A stretch of DNA of 64,000 bases from Casuarius casuarius (Eukaryota > Chordata > Aves > Casuariiformes > Casuariidae). Below the pieces are notes generated by a model, which was given only the letters and a program-made list of their open reading frames with translations, ran no database searches and was not told the DNA's origin. How positions within the stretch are numbered: the stretch's first letter is position 1; each line of letters starts with the position of its first letter. Shown here one piece after another: positions 1-10,530 of this stretch. The stretch spans positions 62,409-126,408 of the forward strand of contig PTFA01000271.1 of assembly GCA_003342895.1 (NCBI GenBank). The letters run 5' to 3'. Made by a program: the position numbers and the translations under genes.

Positions 1-2909
1 CATTTGGTAGAAAAACTCCTGGCCAACTGTACTTGCAATCTCATTCTCAATTATTTGCTCAGATAATCCCCAGTGCTTGATTTATGTAAGAGTTGAATTA
101 ACTGTGTATTTATTCAGAGATCTTAAAAGGCACTGATGTGATGAGGTAAAATCGCAAGCTGATGCAGTTTCAAGGGTATTAATAAGTATATGATGGTGGA
201 GCAGATCTGCAGATCCCACTTGCCAGTGAGGGACCCGAGCCCATTCAAAGGTTTACAGAGAAGGCAGTAAGAAGAGGCCTGCTTTTGTAAACACAACTGC
301 TTTACATGAAAGAGAATTTATCTTAGCACTAAGGTGGGGTCAGAGAGGTGCATTACCTGTCACTCCTAAAGAGAATTAAAACTGCTTGCTTGATGCTACT
401 CTTGATAGTGTTAATTAGAGCTCAGACATTACATGAAGCACATTCTTTGGGTCTGAGCAATTTCTGAATAACACATGGTACCAGGAATAAAACAAACACC
501 AGATGAGTGAAAATTTTGTGTGGAGCAGTTAATGCCATAATTTAATGGAAACTTTCTGGAAAGATGAAGGTGACTGTAAGTCTAAGCAGAGATGCCATTA
601 AAACAGGCAATCAGACAGAAGTCACCATTGTTTCTGGTATTAACTGTTTCTGAAGCACTTGAAGTTTTCAATAGGTGTGTAGTGAATCTAAGCAGTCAGA
701 GCCAGCTATGAAGCTGATACTGAATGGGATTTAAAAATTTTAAATGAAAAGGGAAAAATGAGAATATAAGCAAGTCCACAATTAATCTGTGGGTGAAGCG
801 TCAGTGTGACCATTTGGAGACCCAGTGAAAGACAGAACATGGGACAAAACACTCATGAAAAAACTACTGGCGACCCAGTATTGAAATTTGATGCAGTAAC
901 TAAAATACGGTTAGGAAAGAAAACCACCCAATCTGTGAAACCTGTGGAGAACACCCACCTGAAAGAGATGAGGAAGGAGAGTTAGGGATGCAAAGTGTAG
1001 CTCACATCAAAAAGTCCAGCTATTTCACCAAGTGGTGCTGGTGACACATGCGTTATACCTGCTGGCATTTTGCTCCACACAGAAGTGAAACAAGGATACC
1101 CACACAACTAGAAATGGCTATGGCAGGGACACAGGGGACTTAACAGATGTTCAAAAATGGACAGGGCAACAGTAAAGGGCTTGATATGGTTGGGGTTCAG
1201 AAGCTATGGTCACTTCTGTGCATGTTGATAATGGGGACCAGTGTTATCACAAGAGGGAGCTGTCTGCCTGTATGAGATTGTCACCCCAGAAAAATACACA
1301 CCACAAAGAAATGGCAACAGGACTTTCAAAACCTGACAGTGGCAGGAGGTAAGAGGCCTTGAGCGCTCAGGTAGGCAGCAGCCACAGCAGGCCTGGGAGG
1401 GCTTGGACGGAACCTGGTTAGCAGTAGTAACCCTGCTTGCAGAGAGCCATGGCAGGGCAGGCTGCTGCCAGCACTAGCTGAACACTGTTAATTGCTCTTC
1501 TGCAAGTGAGATCCCACATTATGTTAATGCTGTCAGTTAATTGTTTTGACTGGCAGGCTTTGCTGGGGAGGGAGATGTAGGGAAGATGCTTGGTCAAAGC
1601 CAAATGTGGTGCTGGTCAGAGGTTCATGTGACATGCGGCTGATCACCAACGGCTCAGATGCTGTATGGAGCGATATGTGTCAGATGTGGCTGTGAGTGGT
1701 ATCTGAACACAATAGGGCCTGTGTACCCAGCAGAGGGCATGTGCATGCACACACTGGAGCTCCAACCTTTACCTTTGGGACATCATTTCTTAGATAACGA
1801 GCATATCAGTGCCTAAGAAACTGCAAGTCAATAAAGGACAAAGCTGGAGGCACCAACCTTTCTCCTTTGAATAGGCTGTGGTTTCAGTGACAGGGTCTAA
1901 ATCCACCTTTGATTTTCATTCTCGTTCCAGGTAAGGTCCTACTGCAACAGATGCTGAACTCCCACTTTTGACTGAGAATAGTGGTCCAGCAGAACCAGGC
2001 CAAGTTCCTGAGCACAGATTTAAATACTAGCATCTGTGTTTACTATGCATCTGGAAAACCAGCCTGTGACCTCTTTACACTGAGCTTGGTTCCACCTTCC
2101 TGCTTTTCTCTGGCTCTCTCACACCTAACTTTGTTAGGCACATTTTGCCTTAGCCTGGCATTGAGCTGAAAGCTTTGTTTTCTGCTAGGAATCTTGAGAA
2201 AATAACCTGTATCCAGGCAGTCTGCCTCAGTGCCACAGCACCTGAGGTGCTCTAGAAGGCTAACACAGCATGTTTGTAGGCTCCTCAGGCAGGAAGATGG
2301 ACAGTGCTTCCAGTGGATGGACTAAGGTAAGTAATGCATCATGCTATATATGCTGGGTGATGAGACAAGGCACAGCAGATCAGGCTAGAGGGAGAAAAAC
2401 ATGCTAGGTTGAAAAGTTAGTAGGCATTAAAAATATATACAGAAGAAAAGAATTGCAGTATTGAAGATGGGGAAATGGATGGAGGTCAGAGGTCTGGGCT
2501 TCCTGCCACAGGCTCTCCGTTTGACCACATACGAGTCTTCTGAGCTCCCTTTTCCTCTCCTGCCCTTTGTCTGTGTAGACTGTAGGAGCTTCTAGGCAAG
2601 GCTGATCTGAAGTGCAGCAGTGAGGAAACTTTGTCTTGGTCATTGCCTCTAAGACATACCATAAAATTACTCCATATATATGTGTGTGTGTGTATATATA
2701 AAATCTCTAGGACATCTAACGGAGCAGAAGGCATAAACACAAAATGTCTCCGGGAACATGTGGGAAGAGCAGAGTCCCAAGCTGGTTATTAACCCACTTG
2801 CAGGACAAGGCATTTGCCGAAGTTCAAAATTAAATTTTAAAAAAAAAAAAGCAATCTTACACCGCGCCCGAGGTCTGCCCCAGCGCCAGCACCCGCCCGC
2901 CGTGACGCC
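1..2909. other. 5' flanking/intergenic DNA, no gene recognised
   Basis: This is the region upstream of MB21D2, up to the sequence gap. I translated parts of it by eye and compared the open frames with families I know, and recognised no protein. All frames are short and broken by stops. The base composition is moderately AT-rich until about 2860, where it changes sharply to CpG-rich promoter DNA. A run of 12 A lies at 2839-2850, just before that change. The only clear simple repeat is the alternating tract at 2674-2700. I see no transposon ends, tRNA boxes or clear long repeats. In mammals the neighbour on the upstream side of MB21D2 is FGF12, which is known gene order; nothing from that gene is visible here. 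Confidence 0.6.
2674..2700. repeat. Alternating purine-pyrimidine microsatellite (AT/GT/AT)
   Basis: Twenty-seven bases alternate strictly between purine and pyrimidine: a short AT block, then a GT block, then an AT block again. It lies about 200 bases before the CpG island. Such tracts are often length-polymorphic and can adopt Z-DNA; whether this one does is inference. Confidence 0.85.
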
Positions 2910-3172
2910 NNNNNNNNNNNNNNNNNNNNNNNNNNNNNNNNNNNNNNNNNNNNNNNNNNNNNNNNNNNNNNNNNNNNNNNNNNNNNNNNNNNNNNNNNNN
3001 NNNNNNNNNNNNNNNNNNNNNNNNNNNNNNNNNNNNNNNNNNNNNNNNNNNNNNNNNNNNNNNNNNNNNNNNNNNNNNNNNNNNNNNNNNNNNNNNNNNN
3101 NNNNNNNNNNNNNNNNNNNNNNNNNNNNNNNNNNNNNNNNNNNNNNNNNNNNNNNNNNNNNNNNNNNNNNNN
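2910..3172. other. Assembly gap (263 N)
   Basis: An unbroken run of N lies between CpG-rich sequence on both sides and ends three bases before the first ATG of MB21D2. It removes the 5'UTR and probably the transcription start. GC-rich first exons are commonly lost from sauropsid short-read assemblies. The true length of the missing DNA cannot be judged from the N count alone. Confidence 0.98.
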
Positions 3173-3175
3173 TGC

Positions 3176-3386
3176 ATGAAGATGGCGGCGCCTCTCGCCA
3201 GCAAAGCAGGGTCCGCCGGCACCAACAGCAAGCCTCCCTTCCCGGAGCTGGATTTCCGATCGGGAGCCAGGGTGGAAGAATTGAATAAACTCATCCAGGA
3301 ATTCACCAAGCACGACCAGCGCGAGTACGACGACCAGCGAGCCCTGGAGATCCACACGGCCAAGGACTTCATCTTCTCCATGCTGG
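3176..3386 (+). CDS. MB21D2: MB21D2 coding exon 1 (residues 1-70 and first base of codon 71)
   Basis: This exon encodes the N-terminus of Mab-21 domain-containing protein 2. Residues 1-21 are a flexible Ala/Ser/Gly/Pro-rich lead. From about residue 33 a long, charged, probably helical segment follows (VEELNKLIQEF, then REYDDQRALEIHTAKDFIF), which in the cGAS/Mab-21 fold would be the N-terminal spine helix. I recognise the protein from memory of vertebrate MB21D2, which is almost invariant from residue 22 on. The first ATG at 3176 gives a 491-residue product once joined to exon 2, matching the human length. Its context is weak (T at -3, A at +4). The in-frame ATG at 3182 has A at -3 and G at +4, so initiation at Met3 is possible. 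The exon ends after one base of a Gly codon (phase 1) and is followed by a GT donor. Confidence 0.96.
3179..3189 (+). promoter_or_regulatory. MB21D2: YY1-like motif overlapping the second start codon
   Basis: The bases AAGATGGCGGC match the well-known YY1 consensus (AANATGGCGGC) in the orientation where the ATG of the motif is also an in-frame ATG of the gene. YY1 sites of this kind, close downstream of the transcription start and overlapping the initiator codon, are a known class in vertebrate CpG-island promoters. Binding in this species is inferred from the motif alone. Confidence 0.55.
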
Positions 3387-3392
3387 GTAGGG
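3384..3392 (+). other. MB21D2: 5' splice site of MB21D2 intron 1
   Basis: The exon ends TGG and the intron starts GTAGGG. Against the U1-complementary consensus it keeps G at -1, GT at +1/+2, A at +3 and G at +5, but has G at +4 and +6, so it is a moderate donor. The choice is fixed by the reading frame: G from this exon plus GC from exon 2 makes the Gly71 codon, and the joined protein reads through without a break. Confidence 0.93.
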
Positions 3393-3414
3393 CAGGGGCC
3401 GCGCGGGGCGGGGG
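3385..3414 (+). other. G-quadruplex-type G-run array across the exon 1 splice donor
   Basis: On the coding strand there are G runs at 3385-3387, 3390-3392, 3395-3398, 3405-3408 and 3410-3414, separated by loops of 2, 2, 6 and 1 bases. Another five-G run starts at 3421. This satisfies the usual pattern of four or more runs of at least three G with loops of one to seven bases. The first run contains the last two exon bases and the first intron base, so a folded RNA would involve the 5' splice site. Folding is predicted, not shown. Confidence 0.7.
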
Positions 3415-3712
3415 CCGCCCGGGGGCCCCGGGCAGGGCTCCCCGGCGGTGCGGCACCGGCCGAGCCTCTCCCGCACCGCGCCGGGGCCAGGCTGAGAGGT
3501 CTCCGGCCGCAGGGCGAGTCTCTCCCGCAGCAAACTATTTTTTTCCTATCCGCTCCCTTTACCTATTAGCAGCGATATATTTATAAGCGCAGAGGAAAGG
3601 CTGGGTCGCAGAGCTGGCCGGTGCCCGGGAAACACGCCGAGCAAGCGGGGGGCGAGGCGAGCCCGACCCTTTATTGTTTTTCCCTCGACTGTCGAGACTG
3701 TAGGAAATACAA

Positions 3713-3725
3713 TTTTTTTTTTTTT
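3713..3725 (+). repeat. Poly(T) tract, 13 bases
   Basis: Thirteen T in a row lie at the downstream edge of the CpG island. Just before it, at 3684-3696, is a short perfect inverted repeat, CTCGAC-T-GTCGAG. No element boundary is seen around the tract. Confidence 0.85.
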
Positions 3726-6700
3726 GTTTGACGGCTTTCTTGGTTATTAGACCGGCTGATGCCTTTACAGGAGCATCCCCCTGAACTGCGTTTCTTGCTT
3801 GGGTTGCAAAACTTGCTGCGAGTGGAGCAAGTCAGATTGTGGCGGGGGAGTCCTCATCTGCGTGAAACTTTGAATCGTAGGCAGGGATCCTTAAACTGTA
3901 GTATAACAAGTGCTGGCCGTTACAGAAATCACCTGGGCTCTGGCATGACTAAGGCTTATTAAGATTAACAGCGGAATGACTAACGATCCTGACTCTCCAG
4001 GCAGTCAGTTCCTGATAAATATTTACCTTGTTTTGACTAAGAAATCACTCTTCCGAATGGAAAGCTTCAAGATACAAAAGGATCCTCTTTTATGTTTAGG
4101 TTGGACCTTGGGATCAGTCTTCCAGATTTGAATCAATATCCCGAACATTTTTGCATGTAGAATAAGCACCTGGGTAAAAAGCAGGTGTGGCCAGTCAGTG
4201 GTTCTCTGTAGCTCAGAGGTGCACATACGCCCTCGAAGTGTATGTGGCACATCCCAAATTGGATTACTAATAGTCTATTCATTTCTCATTCAGAAGCACA
4301 GACCTATCGTATTGCAACAGTATTTATTTTCTGTAATGAGGGAGTATCCTATCCAGAAATCACTAATCGTCTGCTTCTTCTGTAACCAGAAACATACCTA
4401 CACTTACTAAAGCAGCATTTACCTGCCGAGCTGGTTATCTTGTAGGGTACCTGGATAAGCATAATTGCCTGCTTTGGGGTTTGCATAGCTGATTTTATGC
4501 GTGTGTTGCTTTTTCACCCAGGGCTGGACAGGATATAGCAGACTAAATTTAGCTTGAGAACAAGGACAAGAAGTTAAAAAGTCAGTAGCATGTATATTTA
4601 TAGTTGCTGTTATAAATATTTTCCCCTTCCTGTTTAAAAAAATGATGTGATGAAGCACGGGTTACATCAAAGTCCATAGGAGTTTTGTTACTGAAGACCT
4701 GACCCTACGGAAGTCATCCACGATGATGATCTGATACATCTTTCAATCAGGGCTTTAAATAACTGTCTGAGAAAGCAGGGTTGGATGGGATGAAGCAAAG
4801 AAGAGAAGAGAGAAAAAAGCCAGAACTGCAGTTTGGGGTGTGTGGGTAGTAGGTAGAGAAAGCTTTATAGTACCCTGTTTAAGCTTTGCTAGTCTTTGCA
4901 GAGGACAAGGACCACAGGATTTTTTTTGCTGCCTGCACTGGCAGGAGAAGACAGTAGCAAAAAGAAAACTGGACTGTAGCGTACCTTGTATTTCTGCAAA
5001 TGCACCTAAATGCCTTGCCATTCATGAAAACAGTGAGCCTAAGGCTGTTTAGGACTGACATAAATGAATGTGGCTGGCTTTACTGGTGTAACGGGCAGGA
5101 GATGAGCCTTGTTCAATTTTATAAGTATAAACTAAAATGGGGTTTAAATAGGAGGTGCATTGCTGTTCAAGTTATATCTGTCAATTAACAATGAGACCTG
5201 TTCCTGAAAAAGGAAGAGTCTTCAGGACCAAGCACAGGTCAGAAAAGGAGATGGGGTGTCTGATTTGCCTGGGTTTGGCCCCAAAGGCTGCATTTCTGGA
5301 TCAGACCCTTCTTAGCTGGAGCACTGTTCCTGGCTCAAGAGCGGCTTAAGTCTAAAAGGATTTAACTTACTAATAAATAGCTCTTTCCCCTGTGCCTGAT
5401 CCCTCCCATACGTACTGCTCTTATCTCATCGGGTGATGATAGGAAAATTAAACGCAGCTCTCTGGATTTAATTACGTTGGTGTGTAATTGGTGGATGAAT
5501 GATAGGCCAGGAGACTTTGTGCAGGTTCTCAGATGTTGGTACTCCACATGACTTGGCCTCTAGGTCAGATCTTTGCTTGCTTTCTATATTAACTCTTGTT
5601 CCTCTATGTGTTGTCTTGCGCTGGCTATCGACAACTGAACTCTGGGAGATCTCAGGAGTTGTGCTATGATAAGATTAGGGACATGTCCTGCTAGTCATGC
5701 CTTTGTCCAAAATCTTGTCCCTCAGGCTTTGGAGCAGGATTGTAAATGACCCAGCAATCTGGTGATCAGCAAGGGAGTGTTTTCTGGATGTAGTCAGTTC
5801 TTGGGCATCTCATCGTAGTCACCAAGACAGTATAGTCTTGCTAACGCTCTACTTGAAATAACACATCTTTTGGAGTGCCTCTCCTGGCTAACATCCCATA
5901 CTCGTGCTGAGCTGTGCCTGAAGATTACTTGTCACTTCAACACAGGTATTACTGAGCCTTAAAGGAGGGGAAGCCTGCATTAATCAAGGAGTGGAGGAAA
6001 GACTGGCTTGTGTTCTGGGCAATGGCCTGACTGGAGGTAACCAGGAACCAAGTCTCTCCCTGCCAGTCATGAGCCAGGCTAATTCTCACTGTGTCTTATG
6101 CTTTTTGTGTTTATCTCGCCTTAAACAAGTATTTTTAATTGAGTGATGATGTTGCAGTGAGTTATATTTTGATTTTTAAAGCACTTGCTGCTATTGTGAT
6201 GGGAGGCACAAAACACTGGTGTTACAGAACCTTTCAGGGGTACCTGACCCTGACAGTAGTGTTCCCTGCCCCCTTCTGCAGTACAGGTACTTCCAGGAAA
6301 CCTCTTTATTAAAGAGCTCCTCTCTTTCGGTTCAGCGCCTAAATAAAAATGTGTTGTAATGCACAGATGTGCTATGAGACTTTTAAAAACCTCATGGATT
6401 AGGCTCTTGAGAACTAGAATATTGCATATTAAATAGCCCCTTGAAATTTCCGGTGCTAATGCTACCTCAAACCAGCTCTGGTATTAGGGTTACTGACTTG
6501 TTTTACTTCTTAACAAGAGGAGGGGGGAAAAAAAAGGAGCAATGAGGTATGAATAAATACAGACTATACAGAGCTATTTCCTCCACTCCAGGTACACACT
6601 GGCATTCAGTCTTCTAGAGCAGTTCTCAGGCTCTTCAGAGTGGTATTTTATTTACCTTTCCCATCATGTGACTTTTTATTTTCTGTGAAGAGTCAGGGGA

Positions 6701-8260
6701 GGGATGCTCAGGACACATCATGCCCTTCTTTTTGTTCTCTTTGGCCCCTTCCCCCCAAATCAGGGAAAGGCCTGGTTTAAAATGATGCTAAAGTGGCCTT
6801 TAAAAAGTGGCCTTTTTTGAAGGCCTCTGCTGTAGCTTTTTGTCACCTCAGTGGTTGCATCTCAAGTCTACAGGGGAGGTCTGGAGCCGCCTGTCCAGGT
6901 CTGCAGATCCCCACCGGGCCTGGGGAAGGTTTGCAGCCAGCTGCAACTTAGAGCTGTTGACAGGACCTCTAGAGAGCTTGTATCAGCAGCTGATAGGGGA
7001 GAGGCTGTGAGCCTATTCTGAGAGTGCTTCTTAGCTGTGAGCTTCGACGATTTGCCTTTTCTGTGGTGTCTTCCTAGTGCTGACCTGGGTGTACTAGTAG
7101 GTGTTTGTGGTAGAGGCAAGCCTCATGGTGGCATCAGCAAAAGATTTCTACTGCTGAAACCAGCTTCCAGAATGGAGTTACCCTGCTGGGTCCCTGCACC
7201 TGTAGCAGGGTTTCCAGCTGTTTCTTGCATGGATGACTCCTAAAACATGTGCGATGGAGGTGCAGATTGCTGTGCCGAGAACACAGGCGTCCTGACAACA
7301 GCTTGCTTTTATTAGCCCCTTTTACAAGAGAAGCATTTCATGGCCTCCTGTGTTCCTGAGCTCTGTATATCAGAACAACACTGGTAGTGTGACTCTGTCG
7401 TGTGGGTCTGTGTGGCGTTTTTCTCACCTTTCTCTAACTGGCATAGCTTGCTGATGAAACCTTCTGCTGTAGACTAGACTTTAGGCATTGTTGGAAGTGT
7501 TACCTGTTTGTCTCCAATAAATCACAGAAATTCTCTGGTTTCTGTTGTAGCATTGAGCTGACGAAATAGCAACAGGATTGGAGTGATCTCTCTAGGGTTA
7601 AGTCTTTTGTGTGTGTGTGCCTTTTCTCAAGAGAGGCCAATCATGATAGGAGCGCGCTGTACTCTGAGGCCTATGTTAATAAAGGCTCCCTGCTGACATT
7701 CCCTGTGCTGCTGAATGCATAATGCACAGCTGTTAAAAACAACCTTACTGTATTGCAGAATTCATCTCTGGCTTCTGTTGGGCCACTTCTTCATGCAGCC
7801 CACAAGCTTCTGTATTTGTATATGAGCTTGAGCTCTCTTGTTTTAAGGGGCAGAGTGCTATCGTGATATGTAATGCTAGGAAGGCATTGGTAGCTGCTAT
7901 TTGGTTGTGGCTACCAAAAGTCAACCCATTTCTTCCATCCTTGGGATTTCTTTTTGTGTAACTAGTTAAAAAGGATCTGTATCCTCCTCTGTCTCTTTGT
8001 TCAAAGGAATTGCTGCATGTGTGCAGTGAAGCTAGCTTGAAGATCTTTCTCTCAGTTTGCTTTGAGATGCTGGTACTTCACTTGCTCAACTACTGTTTTG
8101 AAACATTAGGCTGTGATGCAAAGTATTTAGTGTAATAGCTAGGAACATGTCCTGAGGGCACAAATTCTTGTGGCAGGCTTGTCAGACTGCCCACCACCTG
8201 CCTGTTCCTTCAGTCTGTGGAAATATTTGTAAAAGATTTGGGTGAATACTTGCCAAGCCC

Positions 8261-8300
8261 AATTATGCAATTATGTTTTAAGGGCAATTTTATAATTATA
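8261..8300. promoter_or_regulatory. Candidate AT-rich regulatory cluster (C/EBP or POU-like)
   Basis: The bases AATTATGCAATTATG at 8261-8275 hold a near-symmetric ATTAT-GCA-ATTAT arrangement, and TTTATAATTATA follows about 15 bases later. These resemble homeodomain, POU and C/EBP binding sites. The evidence is motif density only; AT-rich introns produce such strings by chance. Confidence 0.2.
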
Positions 8301-10399
8301 GTGGAGGATGGTAACCAGGATACATGAATTGTTGGGGTTTTTTTGACTTTTCCTTTTTTTTCCTTCCACATGACTTTGCATGAACACTAAAACCTTCAGA
8401 GCAATTCTAGTCAGAAACCAGTTGTTCAACTTTCTTTTAGGCAGCTGACTATTTTACAGGTGAATCTAAAGGCAAATACAGCCTTGCTCAGGAAGGCTGG
8501 AGGACATGTTTTATTATAGCTTTGATGATTTATAGGACAGATGGGCACTTGGAGACCCAGAGCAGCCCACAGGCAGAGCCCAGCCTGTAACCGAGGGGAG
8601 ACTCAGGATGTAATAGTCCTACCTGCACTTCTCAGAGGGAATCTCCAAGCTGTACAAGTTTCTTGGATAACTAGGACCATCATCTCTAATTTTGGTTTGA
8701 CAAATGCCAGACCCCTGCTGGCTTTGACCACCTCCTGTACAGCCAAAACTTTTGCATCTTTTCTCTGGCCCTGACATGTACAGTCTTGCTCCCGTGTATG
8801 TCCCAGTCTTTTTGCTGCAAAGATAGTTTTCCCAGGTACATCTCTAAAACCTTTCCCTGTCTTGCCTTCTCTGTCCACATCAAACCCTAGCTGTTTGTAC
8901 TCTGCAAGATCAGTTAGGTGAGAAAGTGCCAGGAGGAAATGTACTTAAAACCGTGAGATTAGCTCTCACCTCCAGTCAAGGGAGGCTTTAGTTGCCAGGG
9001 CTGCTACAGCATGACCCTATCAACAGCAAGCGAGGTGACAACCACCGTTCCAGGCATGTCTTTTTGGGACCTTGTGGTGGCAGCTGCAGGTGCAAGCTCT
9101 GGCAGTTCCTGCCCCTTGGGCATGAGGAAAATGATCCATCATTGGGTCCATTACTTGTGGCTGAGTGATGCTAGCATTTCTCAGAAGGCAGCATCAGCTG
9201 TCCCATTGGACTATGTAGATGCTAGCTTGGGGAGCAAGAGCTGTAGCTTATTTGCTGTGAAAAAAGAGGTTGAAGAATTGAGAACGTTATGCGGGGTGAC
9301 ATCCTTCCTGAGCCAGGTTTTCCCTTAACAACGTACAGCTGGGATGGGTTAAGTTCCATATTCCGAAAGAAGACCACTACTTCTGCTACTTACAGTAGCT
9401 TTGTCAGTTATCCGCTGAACAAGGAGATAAAAATCCCCGAGAGTAACAGTCCATTCATCTGTAGAAGGTACATGTAGACTTTCTTTAATTTACCTGTCTT
9501 TGGGATAAGAAACAAGCAGTATAGTAGATGGAGCGCTGCGGAAGCAAAGAAGGGGCGCTGCCCTATTTTTTTCCTAGGAAGAGCATGGGATCTGTCATGG
9601 GAGCTAAAGCAGAAGACAGCTTTGGATGTGGTGCTCACAGAACTTCCTTTATTAAGGAAAGGGGAGTGTGCATGCAGGAGAGCAAGGGTGTGGGAGCTGA
9701 GAAATGTTCTTCAGGTGAGTGTCTCTAGTTGTTTGCCTGGATCTTGTACTGGTCACTGGTGATGTGATGCGAATTCAAGAGACTCTAAACTGAAGTCTTA
9801 CTGAAACTTGCAGCCACACTTTGTAAGTTCCCCATCCTAACTATGGACTTCTGCATCCAGTGAAGGTTTATGACTTCTGATAGCACAACCCTGTCTTACC
9901 ATACCACTAACAAAAATATGGGATTTGGATTCTTTCTTTGCTAATGTAACTGGAAGGCAGCTTATGAGGCATTTCTTTCAGCAGCTGCTGATGTTCCAAT
10001 TGACAGATGCTGCTATGGATTTTGTTTTCTTTATTAAAGAGATTGCCACTATTTCCTTTCATTTCTGCCGTGCTCTTGCATTCCTTTTTATTGCAAAAAG
10101 CAAATGTCCCGAATGGATTAATCTGGATTTCTGTTTGGACCTTGGTACTTGAGCCAACCTAACAGGTTCCTGAATCATGTGTTTCCACATTAGATAAACT
10201 TCCTGCACTTCTTTTGAAGTACCATTTCAATGACTTTCTGATATAAGGGAATTAAAATTTGCTGTAGCTTTTAGTTTGAGGAAGATTCGTTTCCCTCTCC
10301 CCGCCATATTTGACTTCTGAGCTTTTAATAAACACTTAACGTGAAGGAAGTTACAGCAATCCTGTTAATGCATTGTATTTTATCTGCCAGACAGTATGA

Positions 10400-10530
10400 T
10401 TTTAGTCTAATTCTAAAGCATTTAATTAGAAGGTGGTTAATGCATTTCGTTGTGAGCATGCTGGTGTCAAAAGTACAATTTGCATACCATGAATGGGGGC
10501 TGATTAATTACATTAAGGTTCAGAACATCT
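10400..10530. promoter_or_regulatory. Candidate intronic enhancer: homeodomain sites plus perfect octamer
   Basis: Within 130 bases there are TTTAATTAGA (10421-10430), GGTTAATGCATTT (about 10435-10447), a perfect POU octamer ATTTGCAT (10478-10485) and GATTAATTAC (10502-10511). Dense TAATTA-type sites with an octamer are typical of deeply conserved developmental enhancers. Conservation itself cannot be seen here, so enhancer activity is inference. An open frame runs over it (10341-10625, +) but encodes nothing recognisable. Confidence 0.35.

Larger units (their letters stand above)
2861..3700. promoter_or_regulatory. MB21D2: CpG island promoter region of MB21D2
   Basis: CpG dinucleotides and GC content rise abruptly near 2861 and fall again near 3700. 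The stretch covers the last bases before the gap, the gap itself, exon 1 and the first 300 or so bases of the intron. A vertebrate CpG island around the first coding exon normally marks the promoter. A TGACGC half-CRE-like sequence stands at 2903-2908 and is cut by the gap. No TATA box can be assigned because the likely start region is missing. The core promoter position is inferred from the island and the start codon. Confidence 0.75.
3701..10399. other. Intron segment: no gene; simple AT-rich intron DNA
   Basis: I see only unique intron sequence with short homopolymers. Features worth recording are a short GT run at 7609-7619, a run of eight T near 8350, and a compact AT-rich motif cluster around 8261-8300, where AATTATGCAATTATG contains two ATTAT blocks around a TATGCAA core that resembles C/EBP or POU sites. 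The open frame at 9011-9328 (+, 105 codons) has no family resemblance. No tRNA, transposon or pseudogene was recognised. Confidence 0.55.

Noticed and set aside
1200..1990. Possible decayed coding or viral-type sequence in the 5' flank
   Set aside because: A few longer fragments read open between stops, but no frame continues and no motif could be named.
2758..3456. Open frames of 172-199 codons running through the N gap on both strands
   Set aside because: Their length comes from unread bases. Only the + strand frame starting at 3176 matches a known protein.
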